Shown: one piece after another, positions 26,100 to 36,092 of the stretch
How the letters are laid out: every line of letters starts with the position of its first letter
Position numbering within the stretch: position 1 is the first letter of the stretch
Assembly (NCBI GenBank): GCA_023957475.1
Contig: JAMLHA010000006.1
Span: 62,001 to 126,000 of the forward strand
Reading direction: 5' to 3'
Length of the DNA stretch: 64,000 nt
From: Crocinitomicaceae bacterium
GTDB lineage: Bacteria > Bacteroidota > Bacteroidia > Flavobacteriales_D > Crocinitomicaceae
Notes under the pieces: model-generated
The model's database searches: none
Told to the model about the DNA's origin: nothing
The model's input: only the letters and a program-made list of their open reading frames with translations
Position numbers and translations under genes: made by a program

Positions 26100-26174
26100 A
26101 TCTTTGATTTTTTTAGTTTCAATATGTAAAGATAAAAATTATTTCTTATATTATGCGTGCATATTAATTTTTTT

Positions 26175-26190
26175 TGGCACAATTTTAGCA
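26175..26190 (+). promoter_or_regulatory. Sigma-54-like promoter before the VWA gene
   Basis: TGGCACAATTTTAGCA has GG at 26176-26177 and GC at 26188-26189 with exactly ten bases between. This is the -24/-12 layout of RpoN promoters. The VWA gene starts 51 bases downstream. Confidence 0.55.
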
Positions 26191-26240
26191 TTATTTAATA
26201 AAAAATATGATTTTTCAACTAATTATCGTTCATTTGTACT

Positions 26241-27650
26241 ATGCGTCATTTAATAATTACACTCTTAATTTTTAGTTCTCTTTGTTCTTTTGGGCAAATG
26301 ACTTTTTCTGCATTGAAGCATCATTTTGGTGATTTACAAAGTTATGACAACCGTTTTGTAGATATTACCATTACAAATAAAGGTATTAAAGACGGTTATA
26401 TTTTAAGCGTTCGAAAGCCAAGTGAAGTGGTGTACATTCAAAATCGAGCATTTATCCAAAAAGACAGCTCATTGACCTTGCGTTTTCAAGTTAACCCACG
26501 TCAAAAAGGTAAATTTAGTTATTCTGTAGAGATTTTTACAAGCGATAAAGCAGATGCACACAAATTAGTCTTGAGCGGTAATCTTTTGGAAATGGAGCAA
26601 AATTCTAACTCATATTTAACTGCTTGTCCTGATTTCAACTCGCATCCAATTGGCAAAAACCCCAATCAGTTTGATTTAACGGTTGTCACCATTGATAAAA
26701 CAACACGTCAAGAATTAGAGCAATCAAAAGTAAGCATGATTCAAGACGGGTTTGCTCTTTGGACAGAAAAAACAGATAAAAACGGAAAAATTAAAAAATC
26801 GGGAATTGTTGGGTTAGCCTATTTTTACGCTACTCATGCAGGTTATTTTCCAGCTGAAAAAGGAGCTTTTGTGAGCAATGAGCGCAACAAAGTGTTGATT
26901 GAATTGGAAAGAGATTCAACAAAAACACCTGTGATTGTGTCAGAACCAGAGCCAGTTGTTGAAACAAGTACAACCAATGAAGTCGTTATTGAAATTGAAG
27001 AAACAACACCTCAAAAAGAAGTCGTTGAAACAAGTACAACTGTCCCTCATTCACTTGAAGAAATTAGTGAAGAAAACTTTGATAGTGCTCTATTTGAACC
27101 TGTAAACGTTGTTTTTGTCATGGACGTTTCCTCATCTATGAATCAAGCGAATAAAATGGAGTTGATGAAGTATTCTATCAATCAACTTTCTGAGATGATT
27201 CGTCAAGAAGATAGAATCTCCCTTGTTACTTATGCTTCACAGGCAAAAGTATTGTTGCCACCAACCTCTGGAATGGATAAAGAAGCCGTAAAAGAGCAAG
27301 TGAAATTACTAAAAGCAGGTGGTATGACTGCAGGTGGTGAGGGAATAAGATTGGGATTGGAACAAGCAAAAAATGGTTTCATAAAAGACGGATTGAACCA
27401 TGTGTTTATCATTACAGATGGTGCTTTTAACCAAAAACAATACAATTACAAAAAACTGTTTAAGAAATATACAAAAATGGGCATTAGCCTATCGGTTGTT
27501 GGTATCCTTGACGATGCTATTGCGCGAGTTTCAATGAAAGAAATAGCACAATTGGGTAAGGGAGAATACATTTCTGTGAGGGTATTATTGGATGCACAAA
27601 AAAACATTCGTAAAGCTGTAAGAAAAATGGCATTTAAAAATAAAAATTAG
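26241..27650 (+). CDS. Exported protein with von Willebrand factor A domain
   Basis: A 469-residue protein with a signal peptide ending CSFGQ. Residues 25-115 form a DUF1573/ASH-like beta domain (HFGDLQSYDNRFVDITITNKG). A carboxypeptidase-regulatory-like beta domain follows, then a Thr/Glu-rich linker with a repeated VVETSTT. The C-terminal VWA domain has its MIDAS motif at about residue 295 (DVSSSM) and ITDGAFN. It is probably a periplasmic or surface binding protein. Its promoter resembles the sigma-54 type. Confidence 0.85.
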   Translation: MRHLIITLLIFSSLCSFGQMTFSALKHHFGDLQSYDNRFVDITITNKGIKDGYILSVRKPSEVVYIQNRAFIQKDSSLTLRFQVNPRQKGKFSYSVEIFTSDKADAHKLVLSGNLLEMEQNSNSYLTACPDFNSHPIGKNPNQFDLTVVTIDKTTRQELEQSKVSMIQDGFALWTEKTDKNGKIKKSGIVGLAYFYATHAGYFPAEKGAFVSNERNKVLIELERDSTKTPVIVSEPEPVVETSTTNEVVIEIEETTPQKEVVETSTTVPHSLEEISEENFDSALFEPVNVVFVMDVSSSMNQANKMELMKYSINQLSEMIRQEDRISLVTYASQAKVLLPPTSGMDKEAVKEQVKLLKAGGMTAGGEGIRLGLEQAKNGFIKDGLNHVFIITDGAFNQKQYNYKKLFKKYTKMGISLSVVGILDDAIARVSMKEIAQLGKGEYISVRVLLDAQKNIRKAVRKMAFKNKN

Positions 27651-27720
27651 TGTATTTGTTAAAAATTTGTTCCATTTTATTCAAAAATTGTAATTTCGTA
27701 CTATATTCTAACAAAATTTA

Positions 27721-28443
27721 ATGGAAGATAACCGAAAACACATAGAAGTTTGTTTTACACCCGGAGAATACGATTACTTTCAGCCGGGTTATGAAATTGT
27801 CGTTGTAATAGATGTTTTACGTGCCACATCAGCAATATGTGCAGCTTTTGACAATGACGTCAGGTCAATTATTCCTGTACCAACCATCGAAGAAGCGTTA
27901 GAATACAAGAAAAAAGGCTATTTGGTAGGAGCAGAGCGAAAAGGACAGATTGTAGAGGGATTTGATTTTGGAAACTCACCTTATTCTTACATGAAAGAAG
28001 AATTTAAAGGACAAGATATTGTACTTTCAACAACAAACGGCACCAAAGCATTAGACATTGCCAGAGATGCCGAAATGGTAATTGTTGGTTCCTTGCTAAA
28101 TTTAGATGCATTGTGTAAATTTTTAGAAGCACAAGACAAAAACATTCTTTGTCTTTGTTCTGGATGGCAAGATAAATTCAATTTGGAGGACACCATTTGT
28201 GCGGGTGCCATATCTGAATACTTATTGGCAACAGGAAAATTCACTTCTGACGAGGATTCATCTGTTGCAGCAAAATACTTGTACATTTCTGTGAAAAACA
28301 ACTATTTTGGCTACTTAAAATCCAGTTCTCATAGAAGGCGATTAAAAAACCTAAACTTAAACGAGGATGTTAAGTACTGTTTAACACCCAATCAAACGGA
28401 TGTCATCCCAATATTAAAAGATGGTAAGTTGGTTAAACTATAA
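27721..28443 (+). CDS. comB: 2-phosphosulfolactate phosphatase family (ComB)
   Basis: The 240-residue product matches the ComB family: VVIDVLRATSAICAAF near the N-terminus, GAERKGQIVEGFDFGNSP, and LSTTNGTKAL. The family's founding reaction is Mg2+-dependent dephosphorylation of 2-phosphosulfolactate in coenzyme M synthesis. In bacteria without that pathway, as here, the true substrate is uncertain. Its last 23 bases overlap the next gene in another frame, suggesting translational coupling. Confidence 0.85.
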   Translation: MEDNRKHIEVCFTPGEYDYFQPGYEIVVVIDVLRATSAICAAFDNDVRSIIPVPTIEEALEYKKKGYLVGAERKGQIVEGFDFGNSPYSYMKEEFKGQDIVLSTTNGTKALDIARDAEMVIVGSLLNLDALCKFLEAQDKNILCLCSGWQDKFNLEDTICAGAISEYLLATGKFTSDEDSSVAAKYLYISVKNNYFGYLKSSSHRRRLKNLNLNEDVKYCLTPNQTDVIPILKDGKLVKL

Positions 28444-29437
28444 GAAATTAATCGTAATTGTTGTTCCATTGCTTCTGCTTTCCATCTCTTTAAGTGAAGG
28501 GAAAGCAACAATTGTGAAAAAATGGGGTTTTTACGGTCATAAACGTATCAATCGGATGGCTGTTTTTACACTTCCTCCACCCATGTTTGGGTTTTACAAA
28601 GATCACATTGAGTTTTTAACAGAAAACGCACCAAACCCCGATAAACGCAGATATGCCGTTGATGGAGAAGCGCAACGTCATTACATTGATTTGGATCACT
28701 ATTACAAAAACGGAGAAGATTATACGAAAGTTATTCCTCAACTTTGGAAAGATGCTGTTGCGAAGTACACCGAAGATACTTTACAAGCGTATGGAATTGT
28801 ATCTTGGACTATTTCCAATATGAAATACAATCTCCAAAAAGCATTTGAGGAAGGCAATGTTGATAAAATTTTAAAATACAGTGCAGATTTGGGACATTAC
28901 ATGGGTGATGCACATGTGCCACTTCATACAACAGAAAATTATAACGGACAACTGACCAATCAAAAAGGTATTCACGGATTGTGGGAGAGCAGATTGGTTG
29001 AAATCAACGCTGATAATTACGATTATTTTGTAGGAAAATCAAAATACATTAAAAGTCCCATTCAATATGCTTGGGAAGTTGTTTTTGCTTCACACAAGTG
29101 TGTTGATTCCGTTTTTCGTATTGAGCGCGAGTTGACTCAAACAATGGGTACAGATAAAAAGTACAGCTATGAGCAACGAGGGACAACAACAGCAAAAGTT
29201 TATTCTTTTGAATTTTCACAAGCCTATCACCAACAATTAAACGGCATGGTGGAGCGAAGAATGAAAGCGGCTGTTGTTTCGGTTGGTTCCATTTGGTACA
29301 CCGCATGGGTTGACGCCGGTCAGCCAGATTTAGAAAAATTGCGCAATAAACCCATCAGTTTAGAGCTCAAACAAGAATTTGAAGAGCTAGAAAATCACGT
29401 TCATTCAGAAAAAAGCAAAGGACGAATTTGCGATTAA
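28421..29437 (+). CDS. Zinc-dependent phospholipase C / S1-P1 nuclease-like protein
   Basis: A 338-residue protein with an N-terminal hydrophobic segment (KLIVIVVPLLLLSISLS), so exported or anchored. Metal-site motifs of the phospholipase C/P1-nuclease fold are present: WGFYGHKRIN, HYIDLDHYY and SADLGHYMGDAHVPLH, followed by GIHGLWESRLVE. The histidines and aspartates would bind three Zn ions. Whether it cleaves phospholipid or nucleic acid cannot be decided. Its start lies inside the end of comB. Confidence 0.82.
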   Translation: MVSWLNYKKLIVIVVPLLLLSISLSEGKATIVKKWGFYGHKRINRMAVFTLPPPMFGFYKDHIEFLTENAPNPDKRRYAVDGEAQRHYIDLDHYYKNGEDYTKVIPQLWKDAVAKYTEDTLQAYGIVSWTISNMKYNLQKAFEEGNVDKILKYSADLGHYMGDAHVPLHTTENYNGQLTNQKGIHGLWESRLVEINADNYDYFVGKSKYIKSPIQYAWEVVFASHKCVDSVFRIERELTQTMGTDKKYSYEQRGTTTAKVYSFEFSQAYHQQLNGMVERRMKAAVVSVGSIWYTAWVDAGQPDLEKLRNKPISLELKQEFEELENHVHSEKSKGRICD

Positions 29438-29499
29438 CCGATTTAGCTGTTAAGAACAAATACAAGACATGTAAAAGGTGTTTAAATTTTAAAGATTTG

Positions 29500-29530
29500 G
29501 TTGTTAAACGTCTATAAATCTTTATCTTTG
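29500..29530 (+). promoter_or_regulatory. Promoter of the T9SS protein gene
   Basis: GTTG at 29500-29503, a 19-base spacer and TATCTTTG at 29523-29530 fit the Bacteroidota vegetative promoter. The start codon follows 38 bases later. Confidence 0.6.
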
Positions 29531-29568
29531 GTTTATTATTGTACTATACTTTTTAATTAATCAACCGT

Positions 29569-30735
29569 ATGAAAAATTACTACTTTATACTATTCCTAGG
29601 ATGTTTTTTTAGCTTGACAGATTCAAGTTTACTTGCACAACCAACTGATTGCCCATTAAATACACGAGATTTTCCTATAAATACAAAAGATGACGGAAAC
29701 ATATACAGTTGGTCCGCTGGATTGTATATGCCTTCTCAAATTGGTGGTGCTCAAACGATCAATTCAATATCCTATAGACTTGATAACACTTATGGTAATG
29801 CTGGTACTTTTTCTGATATTAGAGTTTATTTGAGGGAAACAACTGTAACAAATTATGCAACAAGTCCTGGTTACCCTGGCACTACTGGTTTTACACAAGT
29901 CTATGGTGGTTCAGTAACTTATTCAGGTACAAATGGGGTAACATATACTTTCACGTTATCTTCACCTTTTATTTATAGTGGGACAAAGAATTTAGAATTA
30001 TTAATAGAAAACAGGGGTGGTGCTGCAAGTGGTGGTTATAGTGATGCAGAACCTTGGTTTGATAGAACAAATGATGCTGGATCAGGAAATTTTTGTGGAA
30101 AAAGATGGTCAAATACTAGCTGGGCTAGTGCAATATCAGGTAGTGCATCTCAACCATTCAATCTAGCTATTTACACAGGAAAAGCAAATGTGTTCTGTGG
30201 TGCTTATCCTCTCTCTGTTTCATTTAAAAACTTCACCTCACAATGTGATGATGGACATATCAATTTAGAATGGGCAACTATTTCAGAGAAAAACAATGAT
30301 TATTTTATAATTGATTACAGTGAAAATGGTACTGATTGGGCGGAAATAGCTCAAATAAAAGGACACGGGACAACTCATGAGGAGCAAAATTATTCATTCA
30401 AGCATAGAAACATAACTTCATCAACGGTTTATTATCGCCTTAAACAAGTAGATTTTGATGGCACTGAAGAGTATTTACAAACAATCGCCTCCAATTGTCA
30501 AGCAAAAGGTACTGCTTTGGTAACACCAAATCCATCAAGAGGTGAGTTTATGGTTTATAATATCAACAAAGGTGATCAGTTAACTGTTTATTCACTCCTT
30601 GGAGAAGTTGTTGGTCAGACTACTGCAGAATCAAATTTTGCAAATTTTGATTTATCACAGCACCAAAGTGGTGTCTATATGATACACATCCAATCTGGAG
30701 ATAACAATCAAGTAATTAAAGTTAGCGTACAATAA
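29569..30735 (+). CDS. Secreted protein with T9SS type A sorting domain
   Basis: A 388-residue protein with a signal peptide (ending SSLLAQ) and a jelly-roll-like N-terminal region rich in Gly, Ser, Thr and Tyr. A fibronectin-like domain typical of T9SS substrates follows (INLEWATISEKNNDYFIIDYS), then a C-terminal sorting domain (VTPNPSRGEFMV ... GVYMIHIQSGDNNQVIKVSV). It should be exported by Sec, moved across the outer membrane by T9SS and attached to the surface. Ligand or activity unknown. Confidence 0.85.
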   Translation: MKNYYFILFLGCFFSLTDSSLLAQPTDCPLNTRDFPINTKDDGNIYSWSAGLYMPSQIGGAQTINSISYRLDNTYGNAGTFSDIRVYLRETTVTNYATSPGYPGTTGFTQVYGGSVTYSGTNGVTYTFTLSSPFIYSGTKNLELLIENRGGAASGGYSDAEPWFDRTNDAGSGNFCGKRWSNTSWASAISGSASQPFNLAIYTGKANVFCGAYPLSVSFKNFTSQCDDGHINLEWATISEKNNDYFIIDYSENGTDWAEIAQIKGHGTTHEEQNYSFKHRNITSSTVYYRLKQVDFDGTEEYLQTIASNCQAKGTALVTPNPSRGEFMVYNINKGDQLTVYSLLGEVVGQTTAESNFANFDLSQHQSGVYMIHIQSGDNNQVIKVSVQ

Positions 30736-30761
30736 GCACACTATCAACTCAAAATAAATAC

Positions 30762-30799
30762 AGCAATAACCATCCGCTTTAGGGTGGTTATTGCTTTTT
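30762..30799. terminator. Shared terminator of converging genes
   Basis: AGCAATAACCATCC pairs with GGGTGGTTATTGCT and is followed by TTTTT. It lies between the rightward T9SS gene and the leftward ATPase gene and could serve both, though the T-run favours the rightward one. Confidence 0.8.
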
Positions 30800-32744
30800 A
30801 ATGAAAGCTCATTCGTTGAATTCTTACAGCATTTAAAATAGCTAATAACGCTACACCTACATCGGCAAATACTGCTTCCCACATGGTGGCAATCCCACCT
30901 GCACCTAATGCCAATACAATTAGTTTAACACCAAATGCTAAACCAATGTTTTGCCAAACGATGTTTTTCGTTGCCTTGCCAATTCGAATGGCTGTAGGAA
31001 TTTTTGATGGTTTATCGTCTTGAATGATCACATCTGCTGCTTCAATAGACACGTCGCTACCCAAACCTCCCATAGCTATTCCAATATCGCTCAAAGCAAT
31101 TACAGGAGCATCGTTCAAACCATCACCAACAAAAGCAATGGTTTTCTGATCGGTTTTAAGTGCTTTAACTTTATCTACTTTGTTTATGGGTAGTAAATCA
31201 CCATAAGCTTTGTGGATATGTAATGTAGTAGCAACGTGGTTCACAACAGTTGATTTATCACCACTCAACATCACCGATTCAACGCCCAACTGACTTAATT
31301 GCTGAATCGTATTAGCTGCATCTGCTTTAATGGTATCAGCGATGGTAATGTACCCAACATATTGTCCATCATAAGCAACAGCAATTGTGGTGTAAACAAT
31401 CGTTGCAGGGTCGGTATCAAATAAAATAGCAAATTTTTGGAGCAATTTAAAATTACCAACCAATAATTCTTTCCCATTAATTGTGGTTTTTATTCCGTGA
31501 CCGGCAATTTCTTCTGTATCAATCAATGCAATAGTTGTGTCAACAACACCAACATATTCATGTATCGCCGTTGCAATAGGATGAGAACTTAAATTTTCAA
31601 CTGCATTTACCATTGCAAGCATTTGTTGTTGATCAAACACTTGATTAAACACCACTTCTTGCACTTTAAACACACCTTCTGTTAGTGTACCAGTCTTGTC
31701 CATCACAACAATATCAACTTTTGCTAATAAATCAAGGTAGTTACTTCCTTTAATTAAAATTCCAGCTCGACTAGCCGCTCCAATTCCACCAAAATAACCC
31801 AAAGGAATAGAAATTACCAAAGCACAAGGGCAAGAAATGACTAAGAAAATCAACGAGCGGTACAGCCATTCGCTAAATACATAATGGTCAACAAAAAAGA
31901 AAGGTATTAAACAGATTAAAACAGCTGCAAGCACAACGATGGGTGTATAAATTCTAGAGAATTTACGAATAAACAATTCTGTTGGTGCTTTTTGGGAACT
32001 GGCATTTTGTACCAATTCTAAGATTTTGCTCAATTTGCTATCGTTGTATGCTTTTGTTACCCGAATTTGACAAGCGGTAGCAAGATTTAACATGCCCGCA
32101 AGTATCTCATCGCCAGTGTTTTTAGTATCAGGAACACTTTCACCAGTCAAAGCGGCGGTGTTGAAAGATGCTGTCGGAGATAATAACTCACCATCCAATG
32201 CCACTTTTTCACCTGGTTTTAATTGAATGATTGAATGAGTCGCAACATCTTTGGCGTGCATCGTCTCAAAACGACCATCGACAACAACCGTAACCTCATC
32301 AGGTCGTTGATCCAATAAAGACTGAATGTTTCCTTTTACTTTTGAAACAGCAATATCTTGAAATGCTTCGCCAACTGCATAGAACAACATTACAGCAACT
32401 GCCTCTGGGTATTCTCCTATTCCAAATGCTCCAATTGTTGCAATAGTCATTAAAAAAAACTCCGAAAAAACAGCTCCAGATTGAATACTTTCTACAGCTT
32501 CTTTTACAACAGGAAAACCAACGGGAAGATAGGCAACAACATACCATGCAATACGAATCCAACTTGTAAACCACGAAGGTTGTACAAAATAGTCTAAAAC
32601 AATCGCAACAAGCAATAAAACAAATGACACGATTGCAGGTAAAAACAGTTGAAAAGAGCTGTTATTTACATCGTGATTGTGCTGTTTATTTTCACTCGAA
32701 CAACATTCGTTATCGCTATGTGCATGTTCGTGTGAATGTCCCAT
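30798..32744 (-). CDS. Heavy-metal P1B-type ATPase (Zn/Cd type)
   Basis: A 648-residue pump with the P1B motif Cys305-Pro-Cys307 (ISCPCALVISIPLGYFGG), phosphorylation Asp349 (DKTGTLTEG) and the hinge VGDGLNDAPVIALSD. There is no folded HMA domain. Instead the N-terminus is a short His/Cys-rich tail (MGHSHEHAHSDNECC) that probably binds the metal. Sequence around CPC resembles Zn/Cd/Pb exporters. I chose the ATG at 32744, one base after the stop of the DsbA-like gene; a start 14 codons upstream would overlap that gene. It is in one run with the DsbA-like and TonB genes. Confidence 0.9.
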   Translation of the reverse strand: MGHSHEHAHSDNECCSSENKQHNHDVNNSSFQLFLPAIVSFVLLLVAIVLDYFVQPSWFTSWIRIAWYVVAYLPVGFPVVKEAVESIQSGAVFSEFFLMTIATIGAFGIGEYPEAVAVMLFYAVGEAFQDIAVSKVKGNIQSLLDQRPDEVTVVVDGRFETMHAKDVATHSIIQLKPGEKVALDGELLSPTASFNTAALTGESVPDTKNTGDEILAGMLNLATACQIRVTKAYNDSKLSKILELVQNASSQKAPTELFIRKFSRIYTPIVVLAAVLICLIPFFFVDHYVFSEWLYRSLIFLVISCPCALVISIPLGYFGGIGAASRAGILIKGSNYLDLLAKVDIVVMDKTGTLTEGVFKVQEVVFNQVFDQQQMLAMVNAVENLSSHPIATAIHEYVGVVDTTIALIDTEEIAGHGIKTTINGKELLVGNFKLLQKFAILFDTDPATIVYTTIAVAYDGQYVGYITIADTIKADAANTIQQLSQLGVESVMLSGDKSTVVNHVATTLHIHKAYGDLLPINKVDKVKALKTDQKTIAFVGDGLNDAPVIALSDIGIAMGGLGSDVSIEAADVIIQDDKPSKIPTAIRIGKATKNIVWQNIGLAFGVKLIVLALGAGGIATMWEAVFADVGVALLAILNAVRIQRMSFH

Positions 32745-32745
32745 T

Positions 32746-33564
32746 TTATTTACATTCCCCGTTCGGTGTGCATGTTTTACCTTCAATTACTTCAAACGGT
32801 GAAGCCGGATTCTCTTTTTTCCATTCTTCGTAAGCTTTTTCAATCGTTTGCAGAAATAAATCTGGAGATTGAGCACCTGACACAGCATATTTTCGGTTCA
32901 TTACAAAGAATGGTACGCCTTGAATACCCAACTGCGATGCTTCTTGAATATCAGCATATACTGCTTCTTCGTATTTTGAATTGGTTAGCGCTTCTTCCAC
33001 ATCATCTTTGGTTAAACCAATCAATTCTGCAATTGCTACTATATCATTTTTATCATTTAAATCACGTCCATCGGTGAAGTGTGCTTTAAAAAATTGTTCT
33101 TCAGCTTGATCTCCCAATCCTTTTGTTTTAGCCAATTGAATGATGCGATGAGCGTTGAATGAATTAGCAACCTTTACATTGTCAAAATCATAAATCAAGC
33201 CCGCTTGTTTTGCTGTTTTTGTAACCGATTGATGAATTTCTTTACATTCCTTCATCGACCAACCTTTTCTCTCAGCTAAATACTCATACGTACTCTGTTC
33301 TACCTTCGTTGTAGGTGTAGAAGGATCCAATTGAAAGCTTTTCCATACCAATTCCACAGATTCGGCATATTTAAATTTAGACAAAGCCTTTTCGTAGTTT
33401 CGTTTACCAATATAACAAAACGGGCACATAATGTCACTCCAAACCTCTATTTTCATTTTTTGCTCCTTTTTTAATTCAATAAATGCTGTTTCCGATTGTG
33501 AAAAGCCATTTACACTCATAAAGGTACAAAAAAACAAACAAATATAAACCCATTTTAACATCAT
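32746..33564 (-). CDS. DsbA-family (FrnE-like) oxidoreductase
   Basis: The thioredoxin-fold protein has the redox motif CPFC (VWSDIMCPFCYIGKR) and a FrnE/2-hydroxychromene isomerase-like body (FNAHRIIQLAKTKG; QGVPFFVMNRKYAVSGAQ). The frame as given has 272 residues and begins with an apparent signal peptide (ending NGFSQ). An internal ATG at 33456 gives the usual 236-residue cytoplasmic FrnE and has a good AAGGAG ribosome site in front. Both forms are plausible. It sits between the TonB receptor and the metal ATPase. Confidence 0.85.
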   Translation of the reverse strand: MMLKWVYICLFFCTFMSVNGFSQSETAFIELKKEQKMKIEVWSDIMCPFCYIGKRNYEKALSKFKYAESVELVWKSFQLDPSTPTTKVEQSTYEYLAERKGWSMKECKEIHQSVTKTAKQAGLIYDFDNVKVANSFNAHRIIQLAKTKGLGDQAEEQFFKAHFTDGRDLNDKNDIVAIAELIGLTKDDVEEALTNSKYEEAVYADIQEASQLGIQGVPFFVMNRKYAVSGAQSPDLFLQTIEKAYEEWKKENPASPFEVIEGKTCTPNGECK

Positions 33565-33616
33565 GATAACTTCATTTTATAATTCATTTCACCTTTTTTC
33601 AAAAATACAGAACTTT

Positions 33617-36064
33617 TTAAAATGACAGAATAAATTTTACCTGAATGTTTCTACCCATATTGTAAATTCCAGAGTAACTATTGTTAGATTGACCATAATA
33701 TTCAAAATATTTAAGACGATTCAAATGAGATTGATAAGCTTTGTTGAACACATTGTTCATCTGTGCAACAATTTGAATGGTGTTATTGTTCGAATAGTTA
33801 AATAAAAGATTGACACCCACATTGAACAATGTATAGTCAGCCGTGTAGTTTTCGGTATCATTTAATCCTAAATAACGGTTTTGCTTTCCGTTAAATTCTA
33901 CTTCGAAATAAGGTGATAAACTAATTACTTTTTTGGACGGAATGTTAATGTCATACGTCATGTTACTCACTATTCGTAGCGGTGGAATCAATGGCAAATA
34001 TTCTCCTTCAACTCCTTTTCCTTTATAGATTGTCTTTTTATTGGATCCATAAACAAAACTCAAACTACTGCGCCAATTAAAACCTTTCATTTTTTCAGGA
34101 TGTAAATCAAAAGCCATTTCAGATCCGAATAAATGAGCCTTTGCTTGTTGGTATTGATAGGTTTTGTTTCCTTGCGCATCGATAAGAGGAACATTGGATG
34201 AGTCAGCGACAACAGACATATAGATATAATTTTGAATCGTGTTGTTAAACAAACTTAATTCGACTGTCAATCCTTTAAATGAAAAATTAAATCCCACATC
34301 CTCTTGCAATGAAAATTCGGGTTTAAAATTTCGATTACCTAAATAAATTATATGTGCTCCTGGATCGAGTCCATTACTCCCTATTTCAGTAATATTTGGT
34401 GAACGATATGCTCTACCAATATTTGCTTTTATTGATAAGTACCTTGTTGCTTTAAATGTAGCGCCAATACTACCACTTATCCCTTGAAACAATTTTTGGT
34501 ACTGTTCAAATTGTAGTGTAGAATTTATTGAATTATCCGCTTGTTGTTGCATTCCTGTTAAGGAGTTTGTTGTTACATAAAAATTATCCCAAGAAACATA
34601 TCGAATATCGTATCGAACACCACCGCTTATACTCCATTTTTTGTATTTCCATTTGGTATAATAATATACACCACCATCATATAGATTGTAGTTCGGTATA
34701 GGAAAATCAGTAGCTTCTTTGTGTCTATTTTGTTGAATCATTCCGTTTAGCCCAACAGCTATCTCTATAGTTGAAAATGTTGGAGCATTGTATCGAAGTC
34801 CATAATTTAATGTGTTTAATTGCATATACATGCCTGCTTGCTTAGGCATAGTTGGGTGGGTGTATTCCCTACGAATGTTTTGTTGACCACCCAATAAGAA
34901 ATCAATACCTCCCCTATTTAATCGATAATTACTATGTAAATACAACCGATAATGCTGAATATGCTGTGCTAAATCAGGTAGTTTATACGTATTAAGTTCC
35001 TTATCAGAAACAATTGGGCGAGTGGATAAGGCGTCTAACCCTTCTTCGTACACTTGTTTGGTAAATTTCCTAGATAGAGAGTCTCTGCTTCCATCAGGTA
35101 TTCCTTGATGATTGTCAAACAATGTGAAATTGAGGTGTGTATAACCTTTACTTGATTGGTATCCTAAAAGTGCAGAAAAATTAGCAACATTGAAATTTGT
35201 TAAGTAAACCCTACCATCAATTGGGTTTTTATAATTTTTTGCTAAGCGGTAAGAACCTTTAATGGAAGCAATAAATCCCTTTTTTGAATAATTTACACGC
35301 AAACCTGTTCCAATTAATCCATTGTTAGAATGGTATTCACTTATTAATTTTCCATTAATATTTTCAGTAGTAGTAGAGGGGATTGCAGGGAATAGACTAA
35401 TCACGCCAGCGATGGCATCTGAACCATATAGTAAACTTGCTGGACCTTTGATAATTTCGGCTCTTTCAATTGCATAATCATCGATTTCTAATCCATGTTC
35501 ATCTCCATATTGTTGCCCCTCTTGACGAATACCATCATACAAAGTCAACACCCTATTGTATCCAAGTCCATGAATAAATGGTTTTGAAATGTTAGGCCCT
35601 GTTTTAACTGCTGTTAGCCCAGGAGTGTTCTTTACCAGTGCGTCTATTAAATTGTTCGTTGCTGTTAGTTCAATCTGTTTTGTAGATATAGCACTAATAG
35701 AAATAGGATTCTCATTAATAAGCGTTGCTCTATTTGAACCTGTTACAACGATTTCTTCAAGGTTGATATTGAGTGGTTGAACGTAAATAAAATAGACAAT
35801 TTGTTTTTCATTTATTTTAAGCGTATCAATTTTATAACCAGTGCAATACACGGTTATTTGTTGCGTGTTCTGATTTACAGATAGTGAAAAAGCACCTTTG
35901 TCATCTGTAACTGTTTCATTTTTTGATTGATGATCAGCAACTGCACAAAATTCTATTGGTAAATTTGTCAACGCATCATATACAAAACCTTTTATCTGTC
36001 GAATTTGTGCAGACAAATTAATGGTCAATGTAATAAATACTATAAATAAAAAATATTTTCTCAT
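33617..36064 (-). CDS. TonB-dependent outer-membrane receptor
   Basis: An 815-residue receptor: signal peptide ending INLSAQ, an N-terminal carboxypeptidase-regulatory-like domain (IKGFVYDALTNLPIEF), a plug domain (GSNRATLINENPISI ... GPNISKPFIHGLGYNRVLTLYDG) and a 22-strand barrel ending in Phe. It imports a substrate with TonB energy. The divergent DtxR-type regulator, the DtxR box in its promoter region and the downstream metal ATPase suggest a metal or metal-chelate substrate. Confidence 0.92.
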   Translation of the reverse strand: MRKYFLFIVFITLTINLSAQIRQIKGFVYDALTNLPIEFCAVADHQSKNETVTDDKGAFSLSVNQNTQQITVYCTGYKIDTLKINEKQIVYFIYVQPLNINLEEIVVTGSNRATLINENPISISAISTKQIELTATNNLIDALVKNTPGLTAVKTGPNISKPFIHGLGYNRVLTLYDGIRQEGQQYGDEHGLEIDDYAIERAEIIKGPASLLYGSDAIAGVISLFPAIPSTTTENINGKLISEYHSNNGLIGTGLRVNYSKKGFIASIKGSYRLAKNYKNPIDGRVYLTNFNVANFSALLGYQSSKGYTHLNFTLFDNHQGIPDGSRDSLSRKFTKQVYEEGLDALSTRPIVSDKELNTYKLPDLAQHIQHYRLYLHSNYRLNRGGIDFLLGGQQNIRREYTHPTMPKQAGMYMQLNTLNYGLRYNAPTFSTIEIAVGLNGMIQQNRHKEATDFPIPNYNLYDGGVYYYTKWKYKKWSISGGVRYDIRYVSWDNFYVTTNSLTGMQQQADNSINSTLQFEQYQKLFQGISGSIGATFKATRYLSIKANIGRAYRSPNITEIGSNGLDPGAHIIYLGNRNFKPEFSLQEDVGFNFSFKGLTVELSLFNNTIQNYIYMSVVADSSNVPLIDAQGNKTYQYQQAKAHLFGSEMAFDLHPEKMKGFNWRSSLSFVYGSNKKTIYKGKGVEGEYLPLIPPLRIVSNMTYDINIPSKKVISLSPYFEVEFNGKQNRYLGLNDTENYTADYTLFNVGVNLLFNYSNNNTIQIVAQMNNVFNKAYQSHLNRLKYFEYYGQSNNSYSGIYNMGRNIQVKFILSF

Positions 36065-36092
36065 GTTAATTTCATTTGCAAAACTAAAATAG

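Noticed and set aside
32736..33077. Plus-strand frame opposite the DsbA-like gene
   Set aside because: Shadow frame; the minus-strand product has a clear family and catalytic motif.
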